This document shows, one piece after another, positions 12,326 through 24,327 of a DNA stretch of 64,000 nucleotides; the first letter of the stretch is position 1, and each line of letters starts with the position of its first letter. The notes below the pieces were generated by a model. It was not told the DNA's origin. It saw only the letters and a list, made by a program, of their open reading frames with translations, and searched no databases. Position numbers and translations under genes: made by a program. The DNA comes from Nemopilema nomurai (lineage: Eukaryota; Cnidaria; Scyphozoa; Rhizostomeae; Rhizostomatidae): positions 1 through 64,000 of the forward strand of contig ML133381.1 of the NCBI GenBank assembly GCA_003864495.1, read 5' to 3'.

Positions 12326-15135
12326 GGGATTTTCTGTTATTTTGCTGGAAAGAGTGGATTTTCTTTGCAGACGTAATTAACTCAACTGCAGAAATTTTAC
12401 TAGCAGAAAAACTGTAAAATTGGCATGGAAAAGTGAACTTGTTATTTTCCCATGGAACGACACGCTGCCGCTTTTGGAGGGTGTTGTTGTTTGCTTTGCT
12501 CCCCCTAAAACCTCTTACAGCTTGGATATTTAGCTTTGCATCAACACTTCTGTCCTCGCTATCAAAAAAGCACCAAACTCCTTCATCTTTTGCTCCATAC
12601 CGGATGATAGGGAGACAGAAGCAATGGTGGTTCGCTGCCGAGATTTAAAGTTCGGGTATCAGTCTGCAGAGCGCGTGCAGAAACTGGTTCCTTCCTGCGG
12701 GCATTGTTTTGCCAAAATTGCTTTGGAGTGACAGTGACATTGACTGTCATTAATGATCGGATGCTTTGTTTTTGTTTGGTCTACGATACTAGATAGCTAT
12801 TGTCTTCAATAATGGCATTCGCTATACAAAGACCCCCTAGGCAGTGGCAATGTCTCGAGCACATTCTTGTGCTGCGATGCATCCCCGAATGGTCGTCCAA
12901 ATGGTAAACCGTATGGTAAACCGTGGCACTTTTTCCCCATTTATTCATCAGCACGTGAACTATTTGTTCCCATCTTTTTATAGAAGTGGTGCTTTTACGA
13001 AACCTACCCAGACATGAAGGTTTCTTTAGAATATCTTCGCTTTGAGGAAAGAAATTTACGGAACTGTATGGTAAACCGTTGAAAATGAGAAAGCTTCTGA
13101 AGACATCAAATTTGAATTGCAAAAAGGGTAAACCGTGGACCATTTCTCGATTTTCTCGTTTCGCACTTATCAAAGCTACATCAAAGTTGACAATTACCTT
13201 CATAAAAGCATTGCACCACTCCTTACCGAAAAAAAATTAATTTTCTCAAGTAAACAACAAAGTTATAAGCATTTTACAAATGGTAAACCGTGGGGTAAAC
13301 CGTGGAGAACAGACACTTTTCAACTCGCGCCGTTGCTTGCTAGCAAACAAGCGGCTTTTTAGATGAAGATAAGCGCTACAAATAACGAATAGCAAACTTA
13401 AATCAAATTGCGAAAGTTTTTTGATGAAAATAAATATTGTGTGCATGAGAAATTAAAGAATAAGTAGGAAAAATGAAACGTTTCTATGGTCACATGGCTG
13501 TCGGTGCGGAGGAGCAGCACCATGGAACGATTCTATTCATCTACTTTTTTGGTTAGCGTTGCAATGCAAGAGCCATCAGTTAGTTTTAAGCATTATAAAG
13601 TTCATCTATAACTTTGTTCTGTGTCCTTCGTTACGTACTACCATTTTCAGCGCTCGTGCATAGGTTTTATAGTTGAATCAATGGCAGAAGTACTGAAATT
13701 GGCAAGTGTCCTCAGTACCCTCTTCCTGAAGTCGTTGAAGTCCTCCTTCTCTATCCTTTCCCTAAGCGCTTCTTTAGTCATCTGTCGTTTTACGTTGTGA
13801 AATAAATTCTCTATTGGATTCAAATCTGGTGATCTCGGGGGTATTTTTACGACTTCTGCACCAATTTCATTCAATATATCTTTGGCTATTCTCCTGTTTT
13901 GACTTGGGTCATTATCCATTACAAAAGCAGTTTGTCCCTCTTTTTGAAATGAGCGCATTCTAATAATACATGCTTTAAAGTATTTCTGCAAACTTTGCAA
14001 ACCACCTTCCATTCATCTTTTCGTATTCTTCGGCAATTACTACCCTTGAGGAAAATCCAACGCCCACCATGACATGCAACCTCCACCCCTCAGGTAGGCT
14101 TTTGCTTCCTTTCTTCGTATATCCCAGTCCCTCATTTGATTTTCTCCAGATTCTTCCACATGGCGTCAATGCATCATCTCTGTGAGGATTCTGTTTGTGT
14201 AAACATTGAATTGCATCCAGATAAATGAGAACTTCGTCGCTCAAAAACTCTTCATAATATGCCCAAAGCGTCTTTGCTTTCTATCTGCAGGCGATAAAGC
14301 TCCTTTACGACTCAGTCGCAAACACTTGTATTCTGCTTGATTCAGTACCCTAACCGTGGCATTTATACTTTTTTGGATTAGAGACACGTGTTATCTAATT
14401 AAAATTCTATTCTATATTTAGACATATTCTGCAACAACCCATTGAAAAGCGACTGATACACCCTTTGGTACTAAGTGTGAAGTAGTTGCGATCATGACAA
14501 AGAGAAAGGTGTGTCTTTGAAATGAACCATTTGCATATCAAAGTTATTTTAATTGGACTATTTCTTTCTATTCTTATTAGTCAACAATTTTCCAAGCTTA
14601 AAATATGAATTAAAAGCCCCATGAGCAAGAAGTACTATTTATTGCATTGAAAGGTGTCAAGACAAGCACTATATAGCCCCAACCCCCTGAAACCCCTGCT
14701 GGGTCTGAAAAAATTAAACTTTTTTTGCCAGAAATGAAATCAGCGCCATCGAAAACCCCATGTCAAATAGCCTTTATTTTCCCAAAATCCCCAGTTTTCG
14801 AAAAAATTTCAGACTGTCTGAAATTTTTATTCAAAACTGTTAATAATGACCCCAAAACCATTATCAAACCATAGGATTTCGATGGCGCTGATCTCATTTT
14901 TCACGTTATTTTTTCAAAATTCCATGCCAGTTTTAAGCTATGGGGGTGTTCTTGATTGTTAAAGGAGTAAATACAATGACCCCCCTGAGATAAAGATACA
15001 ATACCCATCATCCATCAAAGAAACAAATCAGGAGCAAAAATGATCTTTTTGGGTTGACACACGTTGTGGTTTGTATACTTGGGTTTTTGAGAAAAACACA
15101 TCGTTCTAAGGAGACCGAACAACTGCAGTGAAATG
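12326..15135. repeat. Array unit 5, with internal deletion
   Basis: Only 2810 bp. About 278 bp are missing at about 14813, where the two arms of the fold-back are joined directly so that the whole loop is gone. The sequence after the junction also shows ATAGGATTTCG in place of ATAGGTTTTCG, a variant shared with unit 7. Confidence 0.9.
13647..14387 (-). pseudogene. Transposase remnant, unit 5
   Basis: Has the four-A form near 13925, like unit 1, so its C-terminal frame runs 14012-13647. The first-Asp frame is 14244-13975. Confidence 0.85.
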
Positions 15136-18100
15136 GGGATTTTTCTGTTATTTTGCTGGAAAGAGTTGATTTTCTTTGCAGACGTAATTAACTCAACTGC
15201 AGAAATTTTACTAGCAGAAAAACTGTAAAATTGGCATGGAAAAGTGAACTTGTTATTTTCCATGGAACGACACGCTGCCGCTTTTGGAGGGTGTTGTTGT
15301 TTGCTTTGCTCCCCCTAAAACCTCTTACAGCTTGGATATTTAGCTTTGCATCAACACTTCTGTCCTCGCTATCAAAAAAGCACCAAACTCCTTCATCTTT
15401 TGCTCCATACCGGATGATAGGGAGACAGAAGCAATGGTGTTCGCTGCCGAGATTTAAAGTTCGGGTATCAGTCTGCAGAGCGCGTGCAGAAACTGGTTCC
15501 TTCCTGCGGGCATTGTTTTGCCAAAATTGCTTGGAGTGACAGTGACATTGACTGTCATTAATGATCGGATGCTTTGTTTTTGTTTGGTCTACGATACTAG
15601 ATAGCTATTGTCTTCAATAATGGCATTCGCTATACAAAGACCCCTAGGCAGTGGCAATGTCTCGAGCACATTCTTGTGCTGCGGTGCATCCCCGAATGGT
15701 CGTCCAAATGGTAAACCGTATGGTAAACCGTGGCACTTTTTCACCATTTATTCATCAGCACGTGAACTATTTGTTCCCATCTTTTTATAGAAGTGGTGCT
15801 TTTACGAAACCTACCCAGACATGAAGGTTTCTTTAGAATATCTTCGCTTTGAGGAAAGAAATTTACGGAACTGTATGGTAAACCGTTGAAAATGAGAAAG
15901 CTTCTGAAGACATCAAATTTGAATTGCAAAAAGGGTAAACCGTGGACCATTTCTCGATTTTCTCGTTTCGCACTTATCAAAGCTACATCAAAGTTGACAA
16001 TTACCTTCATAAAAGCATTGCACCTCCTTACCGAAAAAAATTAATTTTCTCAAGTAAACAACAAAGTTATAAGCATTTTACAAATGGTAAACCGTGGGGT
16101 AAACCGTGGAGAACAGACACTTTTCAACTCGCGCCGTTGCTTGCTAGCAAACAAGCGGCTTTTTAGATGAAGATAAGCGCTACAAATAACGAATAGCAAA
16201 CTTAAATCAAATTGCGAAAGTTTTTTGATGAAAATAAATATTGTGTGCATGAGAAATTAAAGAATAAGTAGGAAAATGAAACGTTTCTATGGTCACATGG
16301 CTGTCGGTGCGGAGGAGCAGCACCATGGAACGATTCTATTCATCTACTTTTTTGGTTAGCGTTGCAATGCAAGAGCCATCAGTTAGTTTTAAGCATTATA
16401 AAGTTCATCTATAACTTTGTTCTGTGTCCTTCGTTACGTACTACCATTTTCAGCGCTCGTGCATAGGTTTTATAGTTGAATCAATGGCAGAAGTACTGAA
16501 ATTGGCAAGTGTCCTCAGTACCCTCTTCTGAAGTCGTTGAAGTCCTCCTTCTCTATCCTTTCCCTAAGCGCTTCTTTAGTCATCTGTCGTTTTACGTTGT
16601 GAAATAAATTCTCTATTGGATTCAAATCTGGTGATCTCGGGGGTATTTTTACGACTTCTGCACCAATTTCATTCAATATATCTTTGGCTATTCTCCTGTT
16701 TTGACTTGGGTCATTATCCATTACAAAGAGCAGTTTGTCCTCTTTTTGAATGAGCGCATTCTAATAATACATGCTTTAAAGTATTTCTGCAAACTTTGCA
16801 AACCACCTTCCATTCATCTTTTCGTATTCTTCGGCAATTACTACCCTTGAGGAAAATCCAACGCCACCATGACATGCAACCTCCACCCTCAGGTAGGCTT
16901 TTGCTTCCTTTCTTCGTATATCCCAGTCCTCATTTGATTTTCTCCAGATTCTTCCACATGGCGTCAATGCATCATCTCTGTGAGGATTCTGTTTGTGTAA
17001 ACATTGAATTGCATCCAGATAAATGAGAACTTCGTCGCTCAAAAACTCTTCATAATATGCCCAAAGCGTCTTTGCTTTCTATCTGCAGGCGATAAAGCTC
17101 CTTTACGACTCAGTCGCAACACTTGTATTCTGCTTGATTCAGTACCCTAACCGTGGCATTTATACTTTTTGGATTAGAGACACGTGTTATCTAATTAAAA
17201 TTCTATTCTATATTTAGACATATTCTGCAACAACCCATTGAAAAGCGACTGATACACCCTTTGGTACTAAGTGTGAAGTAGTTGCGATCATGACAAAGAG
17301 AAAGGTGTGTCTTTGAAATGAACCATTTGCATATCAAAGTTATTTTAATTGGACTATTTCTTTCTATTCTTATTAGTCAACAATTTTCCAAGCTTAAAAT
17401 ATGAATTAAAAGCCCCATGAGCAAGAAGTACTATTTATTGCATTGAAAGGTGTCAAGACAAGCACTATATAGCCCCAACCCCCTGAAACCCTGCTGGGTC
17501 TGAAAAAATTAAACTTTTTTTGCCAGAAATGAAATCAGCGCCATCGAAAACCCATGTCAAATAGCCTTTATTTTCCCAAAATCCCCAGTTTTCGAAAAAA
17601 ATTTCAGACAATGCTGCCAAATTGTTGGCACATTTGCGACAATTCTTTGACTCGCGTTCACTCATCCCCCTCCCCCCCTTCGAACAATGTTGTGTTGCTG
17701 CTAAACGAAGCGTCGATTTTACACCAAACTTTTTCCCAGATTGACTGAATGCTTTACTTTGTTACCAACATTGTTTTAGGGGGGAAGGGGGATTAACAGC
17801 TTGTGGCGTGTCAAAGAAATGAAAAATACAAAACCAGAGAAAATACTGAGGTGTTCCAAGGACTTTTGGCAGGCATTGTCTGAAATTTTTATTCAAAACT
17901 GTTAATAATGACCCAAAACCATTATCAAACCATAGGTTTTCGATGGCGCTGATCTCATTTTCACGTTATTTTTTCAAAATTCCATGCCAGTTTTAAGCTA
18001 TGGGGGTGTTCTTGATTGTTAAAGGAGTAAATACAATGACCCCCTGAGATAAAGATACAATACCCCATCATCCATCAAAGAACAAATCAGGAGCAAAAAT

Positions 18101-18193
18101 GATCTTTTTGGGTTGACACACGTTGTGGTTTGTATACTTGGGTTTTTGAGAAAAACACATCGTTCTAAGGAGACCGAACAACTGCAGTGAAAT
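15136..18193. repeat. Array unit 6, variant subfamily
   Basis: Carries substitutions shared with units 7 and 8, such as GAGTTGATT for GAGTGGATT (15165), GCGGTGCATC for GCGATGCATC (15681) and TTCACCATTT for TTCCCCATTT (15740). It also has many one-base losses in homopolymers, for example in the transposase region and near 17613. Confidence 0.9.
16450..17183 (-). pseudogene. Transposase remnant, unit 6
   Basis: The most damaged copy: single bases are missing near 16528, 16740, 16750, 16866, 16888 and 16929. Only short pieces remain open, the longest catalytic one being 16721-16515. Confidence 0.8.
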
Positions 18194-21100
18194 GGGATTT
18201 TCTGTTATTTTGCTGGAAAGAGTTGATTTTCTTTGCAGACGTAATTAACTCAACTGCAGAAATTTACTAGCAGAAAAACTGTAAAATTGGCATGGAAAAG
18301 TGAACTTGTTATTTTCCATGGAACGACACGCTGCCGCTTTTGGAGGGTTTGTTGTTTGCTTTGCTCCCTAAAACCTCTTACAGCTTGGATATTTAGCTTT
18401 GCATCAACACTTCTGTCCTCGCTATCAAAAAGCACCAAACTCCTTCATCTTTTGCTCCATACCGGATGATAGGGAGACAGAAGCAATGGTGGTTCGCTGC
18501 CGAGATTTAAAGTTCGGGTATCAGTCTGCAGAGCGCGTGCAGAAACTGGTTCCTTCCTGCGGGCATTGTTTTGCCAAAATTGCTTCGGAGTGACAGTGAC
18601 ATTGACTGTCATTAATGATCGGATGCTTTGTTTTTGTTTGGTCTACGATACTAGATAGCTATTGTCTTCAATAATGGTATTCGCTATACAAAGACCCCTA
18701 GGCAGTGGCAATGTCTCGAGCACATTCTTGTGCTGCGGTGCATCCCGAATGGTCGTCCAAATGGTAAACCGTATGGTAAACCGTGGCACTTTTTCACCAT
18801 TTATTCATCAGCACGTGAACTATTTGTTCCCATCTTTTTATAGAAGTGGTGCTTTTACGAAACCTACCAGACATGAAGGTTTCTTAGAATATCTTCGCTT
18901 TGAGGAAAGAAATTTACGGAACTGTATGGTAAACCGTTGAAAATGAGAAAGCTTCTGAAGACATCAAATTTGAATTGCAAAAGGGTAAACCGTGGACCAT
19001 TTCTCGATTTTCTCGTTTCGCACTTATCAAAGCTACATCAAAGTTGACAATTACCTTCATAAAAGCATTGCACCACTCTTACCGAAAAAAAATTAATTTT
19101 CTCAAGTAAACAACAAAGTTATAAGCATTTTACAAATGGTAAACCGTGGGGTAAACCGTGGAGAACAGACACTTTTCAACTCGCGCGTTGCTTGCTAGCA
19201 AACAAGCGGCTTTTTAGATGAAGATAAGCGCTACAAATAACGAATAGCAAACTTAAATCAAATTGCGAAAGTTTTTTGATGAAAATAAATATTGTGTGCA
19301 TGAGAATTAAAGAATAAGTAGGAAAAATGAAACGTTTCTATGGTCACATGGCTGTCGGTGCGGAGGAGCAGCACCATGGAACGATTCTATTCATCTACTT
19401 TTTGGTTAGCGTTGCAATGCAAGAGCCATCAGTTAGTTTTAAGCATTATAAAGTTATCTATAACTTTGTTCTGTGTCCTTCGTTACGTACTACCATTTTC
19501 AGCGCTCGTGCATAGGTTTTATAGTTGAATCAATGGCAGAAGTACTGAAATTGGCAAGTGTCCTCAGTACCCTCTTCCTGAAGTCGTTGAAGTCCTCCTT
19601 CTCTATCCTTTCCCTAAGCGCTTCTTTAGTCATCTGTCGTTTTACGTTGTGAAATAAATTCTCTATTGGATTCAAATCTGGTGATCTCGGGGGTATTTTT
19701 ACGACTTCTGCACCAATTTCATTCAATATATCTTTGGCTATTCTCCTGTTTTGACTTGGGTCATTATCCATTACAAAGCAGTTTGTCCCTCTTTTTGAAA
19801 TGAGCGCATTCTAATAATACATGCTTTAAAGTATTTCTGCAAACTTTGCAAACCACCTTCCATTCATCTTTTCGTATTCTTCGGCAATTACTACCCTTGA
19901 GGAAAATCCAACGCCCACCATGACATGCAACCTCCACCCCTCAGGTAGGCTTTTGCTTCCTTTTTCGTATATCCCAGTCCTCATTTGATTTTCTCCAGAT
20001 TCTTCCACATGGCGTCAATGCATCATCTCTGTGAGGATTCTGTTTGTGTAAACATTGAATTGCATCCAGATAAATGAGACTTCGTCGCTCAAAAACTCTT
20101 CATAATATGCCCAAAGCGTCTTTGCTTTCTATCTGCAGGCGATAAAGCTCCTTTACGACTCAGTCGCAAACACTTGTATTCTGCTTGATTCAGTACCCTA
20201 ACCGTGGCATTTATACTTTTTTGGATTAGAGACACGTGTTATCTAATTAAAATTCTATTCTATATTTAGACATATTCTGCAACAACCATTGAAAAGCGAC
20301 TGATACACCCTTTGGTACTAAGTGTGAAGTAGTTGCGATCATGACAAAGAGAAAGGTGTGTCTTTGAAATGAACCATTTGCATATCAAAGTTATTTTAAT
20401 TGGACTATTTCTTTCTATTCTTATTAGTCAACAATTTTCCAAGCTTAAAATATGAATTAAAAGCCCATGAGCAAGAAGTACTATTTATTGCATTGAAAGG
20501 TGTCAAGACAAGCACTATATAGCCCCAACCCCCTGAAACCCCTGCTGGGTCTGAAAAAATTAACTTTTTTTGCCAGAAATGAAATCAGCGCCATCGAAAA
20601 CCCCATGTCAAATAGCCTTTATTTTCCCAAAATCCCCAGTTTTCGAAAAAAATTTCAGACAATGCCTGCCAAAATTGTTGGCACATTTGCGACAATTCTT
20701 TGACTCGCGTTCACTCATCCCCTCCCCCCTTCGAACAATGTTGTGTTGCTGCTAAACGAAGCGTCGATTTTACACCAAATTTTTCCCAGATTGACTGAAT
20801 GCTTTACTTTGTTACCAACATTGTTTTAGGGGGGAGAGGGGGATTAACAGCTTGTGGGTGTCAAAGAAATGAAAAATACAAAAACCAGAGAAAATACTGA
20901 GGTGTTCCAAGGACTTTTGGCAGGCATTGTCTGAAATTTTTATTCAAAACTGTTAATAATGACCCAAAACCATTATCAAACCATAGGATTTCGATGGCGC
21001 TGATCTCATTTTTCACGTTATTTTTTCAAAATTCCATGCCAGTTTTAAGCTATGGGGGTGTTCTTGATTGTTAAAGGAGTAAATACAATGACCCCCTGAG

Positions 21101-21245
21101 ATAAAGATACAATACCCATCATCCATCAAAGAAACAAATCAGGAGCAAAAATGATCTTTTTGGGTTGACACACGTTGTGGTTTGTATACTTGGGTTTTTG
21201 AGAAAAACACATCGTTCTAAGGAGACCGAACACTGCAGTGAAATG
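18194..21245. repeat. Array unit 7, variant subfamily
   Basis: Shares the unit 6 variants and adds GCTTCGGAG (18583) and AATGGTATTCG (18673), both also in unit 8. It is 3052 bp long because of many single-base losses, mostly in homopolymers. Confidence 0.9.
19499..20235 (-). pseudogene. Transposase remnant, unit 7
   Basis: The second-Asp to Glu part is open from 19771 to 19499. The upstream part is broken by single-base losses near 19963, 19979 and 20079. Confidence 0.8.
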
Positions 21246-24200
21246 GGGATTTTCTGTTATTTTGCTGGAAAGAGTTATTTTCTTTGCAGACGTAATTAAC
21301 TCAACTGCAGAAATTTTACTAGCAGAAAAACTGTAAAATTGGCATGGAAAAGTGAACTTGTTATTTTCCCATGGAACGACACGCTGCCGCTTTTGGAGGG
21401 TGTTGTTGTTTGCTTTGCTCCCCTAAAACCTCTTACAGCTTGGATATTTAGCTTTGCATCAACACTTCTGTCCTCGCTATCAAAAAAGCACCAAACTCCT
21501 TCATCTTTTGCTCCATACCGGATGATAGGGAGACAGAAGCAATGGTGGTTCGCTGCCGAGATTTAAAGTTCGGGTATCAGTCTGCAGAGCGCGTGCAGAA
21601 ACTGGTTCCTTCCTGCGGGCATTGTTTTGCCAAAATTGCTTCGGAGTGACAGTGACATTGACTGTCATTAATGATCGGATGCTTTGTTTTTGTTTGGTCT
21701 ACGATACTAGATAGCTATTGTCTTCAATAATGGTATTCGCTATACAAAGACCCCCTAGGCAGTGGCAATGTCTCGAGCACATTCTTGTGCTGCGGTGCAT
21801 CCCGAATGGTCGTCCAAATGGTAAACCGTATGGTAAACCGTGGCACTTTTTCACCATTTATTCATCAGCACGTGAACTATTTGTTCCCATCTTTTTATAG
21901 AAGTGGTGCTTTTACGAAACCTACCCAGACATGAAGGTTTCTTTAGAATATCTTCGCTTTGAGGAAAGAAATTTACGGAACTGTATGGTAAACCGTTGAA
22001 AATGAGAAAGCTTCTGAAGACATCAAATTTGAATTGCAAAAAGGGTAAACCGTGGACCATTTCTCGATTTTCTCGTTTCGCACTTATCAAAGCTACATCA
22101 AAGTTGACAATTACCTTCATAAAAGCATTGCACCACTCCTTACCGAAAAAAAATTAATTTTCTCAAGTAAACAACAAAGTTATAAGCATTTTACAAATGG
22201 TAAACCGTGGGGTAAACCGTGGAGAACAGACACTTTTCAACTCGCGCCGTTGCTTGCTAGCAAACAAGCGGCTTTTTAGATGAAGATAAGCGCTACAAAT
22301 AACGAATAGCAAACTTAAATCAAATTGCGAAAGTTTTTTGATGAAAATAAATATTGTGTGCATGAGAAATTAAAGAATAAGTAGGAAAAATGAAACGTTT
22401 CTATGGTCACATGGCTGTCGGTGCGGAGGAGCAGCACCATGGAACGATTCTATTCATCTACTTTTTTGGTTAGCGTTGCAATGCAAGAGCCATCAGTTAG
22501 TTTTAAGCATTATAAGTTCATCTATAACTTTGTTCTGTGTCCTTCGTTACGTACTACCATTTTCAGCGCTCGTGCATAGGTTTTATAGTTGAATCAATGG
22601 CAGAAGTACTGAAATTGGCAAGTGTCCTCAGTACCCTCTTCCTGAAGTCGTTGAAGTCCTCCTTCTCTATCCTTTCCCTAAGCGCTTCTTTAGTCATCTG
22701 TCGTTTTACGTTGTGAAATAAATTCTCTATTGGATTCAAATCTGGTGATCTCGGGGGTATTTTTACGACTTCTGCACCAATTTCATTCAATATATCTTTG
22801 GCTATTCTCCTGTTTTGACTTGGGTCATTATCCATTACAAAGAGCAGTTTGTCCCTCTTTTTGAAATGAGCGCATTCTAATAATACATGCTTTAAAGTAT
22901 TTCTGCAAACTTTGCAAACCACCTTCCATTCATCTTTTCGTATTCTTCGGCAATTACTACCCTTGAGGAAAATCCAACGCCCACCATGACATGCAACCTC
23001 CACCCCTCAGGTAGGCTTTTGCTTCTTTCTTCGTATATCCAGTCCCTCATTTGATTTTCTCCAGATTCTTCCACATGGCGTCAATGCATCATCTCTGTGA
23101 GGATTCTGTTTGTGTAAACATTGAATTGCATCCAGATAAATGAGAACTTCGTCGCTCAAAAACTCTTCATAATATGCCCAAAGCGTCTTTGCTTTCTATC
23201 TGCAGGCGATAAAGCTCCTTTACGACTCAGTCGCAAACACTTGTATTCTGCTTGATTCAGTACCCTAACCGTGGCATTTATACTTTTTTGGATTAGAGAC
23301 ACGTGTTATCTAATTAAAATTCTATTCTATATTTAGACATATTCTGCAACAACCCATTGAAAAGCGACTGATACACCCTTTGGTACTAAGTGTGAAGTAG
23401 TTGCGATCATGACAAAGAGAAAGGTGTGTCTTTGAAATGAACCATTTGCATATCAAAGTTATTTTAATTGGACTATTTCTTTCTATTCTTATTAGTCAAC
23501 AATTTTCCAAGCTTAAAATATGAATTAAAAGCCCCATGAGCAAGAAGTACTATTTATTGCATTGAAAGGTGTCAAGACAAGCACTATATAGCCCCAACCC
23601 CCTGAAACCCCTGCTGGGTCTGAAAAAATTAAACTTTTTTTGCCAGAAATGAAATCAGCGCCATCGAAAACCCCATGTCAAATAGCCTTTATTTTCCCAA
23701 AATCCCCAGTTTTCGAAAAAAATTTCAGACAATGCCTGCCAAAATTGTTGGCACATTTGCGACAATTCTTTGACTCGCGTTCACTCATCCCCCTCCCCCC
23801 CTTCGAACAATGTTGTGTTGCTGCTAAACGAAGCGTCGATTTTACACCAAACTTTTTCCCCAGATTGACTGAATGCTTTACTTTGTTACCAACATTGTTT
23901 TAGGGGGGAGGAGGGGGATTAACAGCTTGTGGCGTGTCAAAGAAATGAAAAATACAAAAACCAGAGAAAATACTGAGGTGTTCCAAGGACTTTTGGCAGG
24001 CATTGTCTGAAATTTTTATTCAAAACTGTTAATAATGACCCCAAAACCATTATCAAACCATAGGTTTTCGATGGCGCTGATCTCATTTTTCACGTTATTT
24101 TTTCAAAATTCCATGCCAGTTTTAAGCTATGGGGGTGTTCTTGATTGTTAAAGGAGTAAATACAATGACCCCCCTGAGATAAAGATACAATACCCCATCA

Positions 24201-24327
24201 TCCATCAAAGAAACAAATCAGGAGCAAAAAATGATCTTTTTGGGTTGACACACGTTGTGGTTTGTATACTTGGGTTTTTTGAGAAAAACACATCGTTCTA
24301 AGGAGACCGAACAACTGCAGTGAAATG
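21246..24327. repeat. Array unit 8, mosaic copy
   Basis: The first roughly 0.6 kb carries the unit 6/7 variants (21616, 21733, 21795, 21852), while the right part matches units 3, 4 and 9. This looks like a chimera between the two subfamilies. Confidence 0.85.
22563..23302 (-). pseudogene. Transposase remnant, unit 8
   Basis: The C-terminal frame 23003-22563 is open as in units 3 and 4, with ACAAAGAGC in place of ACAAAAAGC. Bases are missing near 23025 and 23040. Confidence 0.8.
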
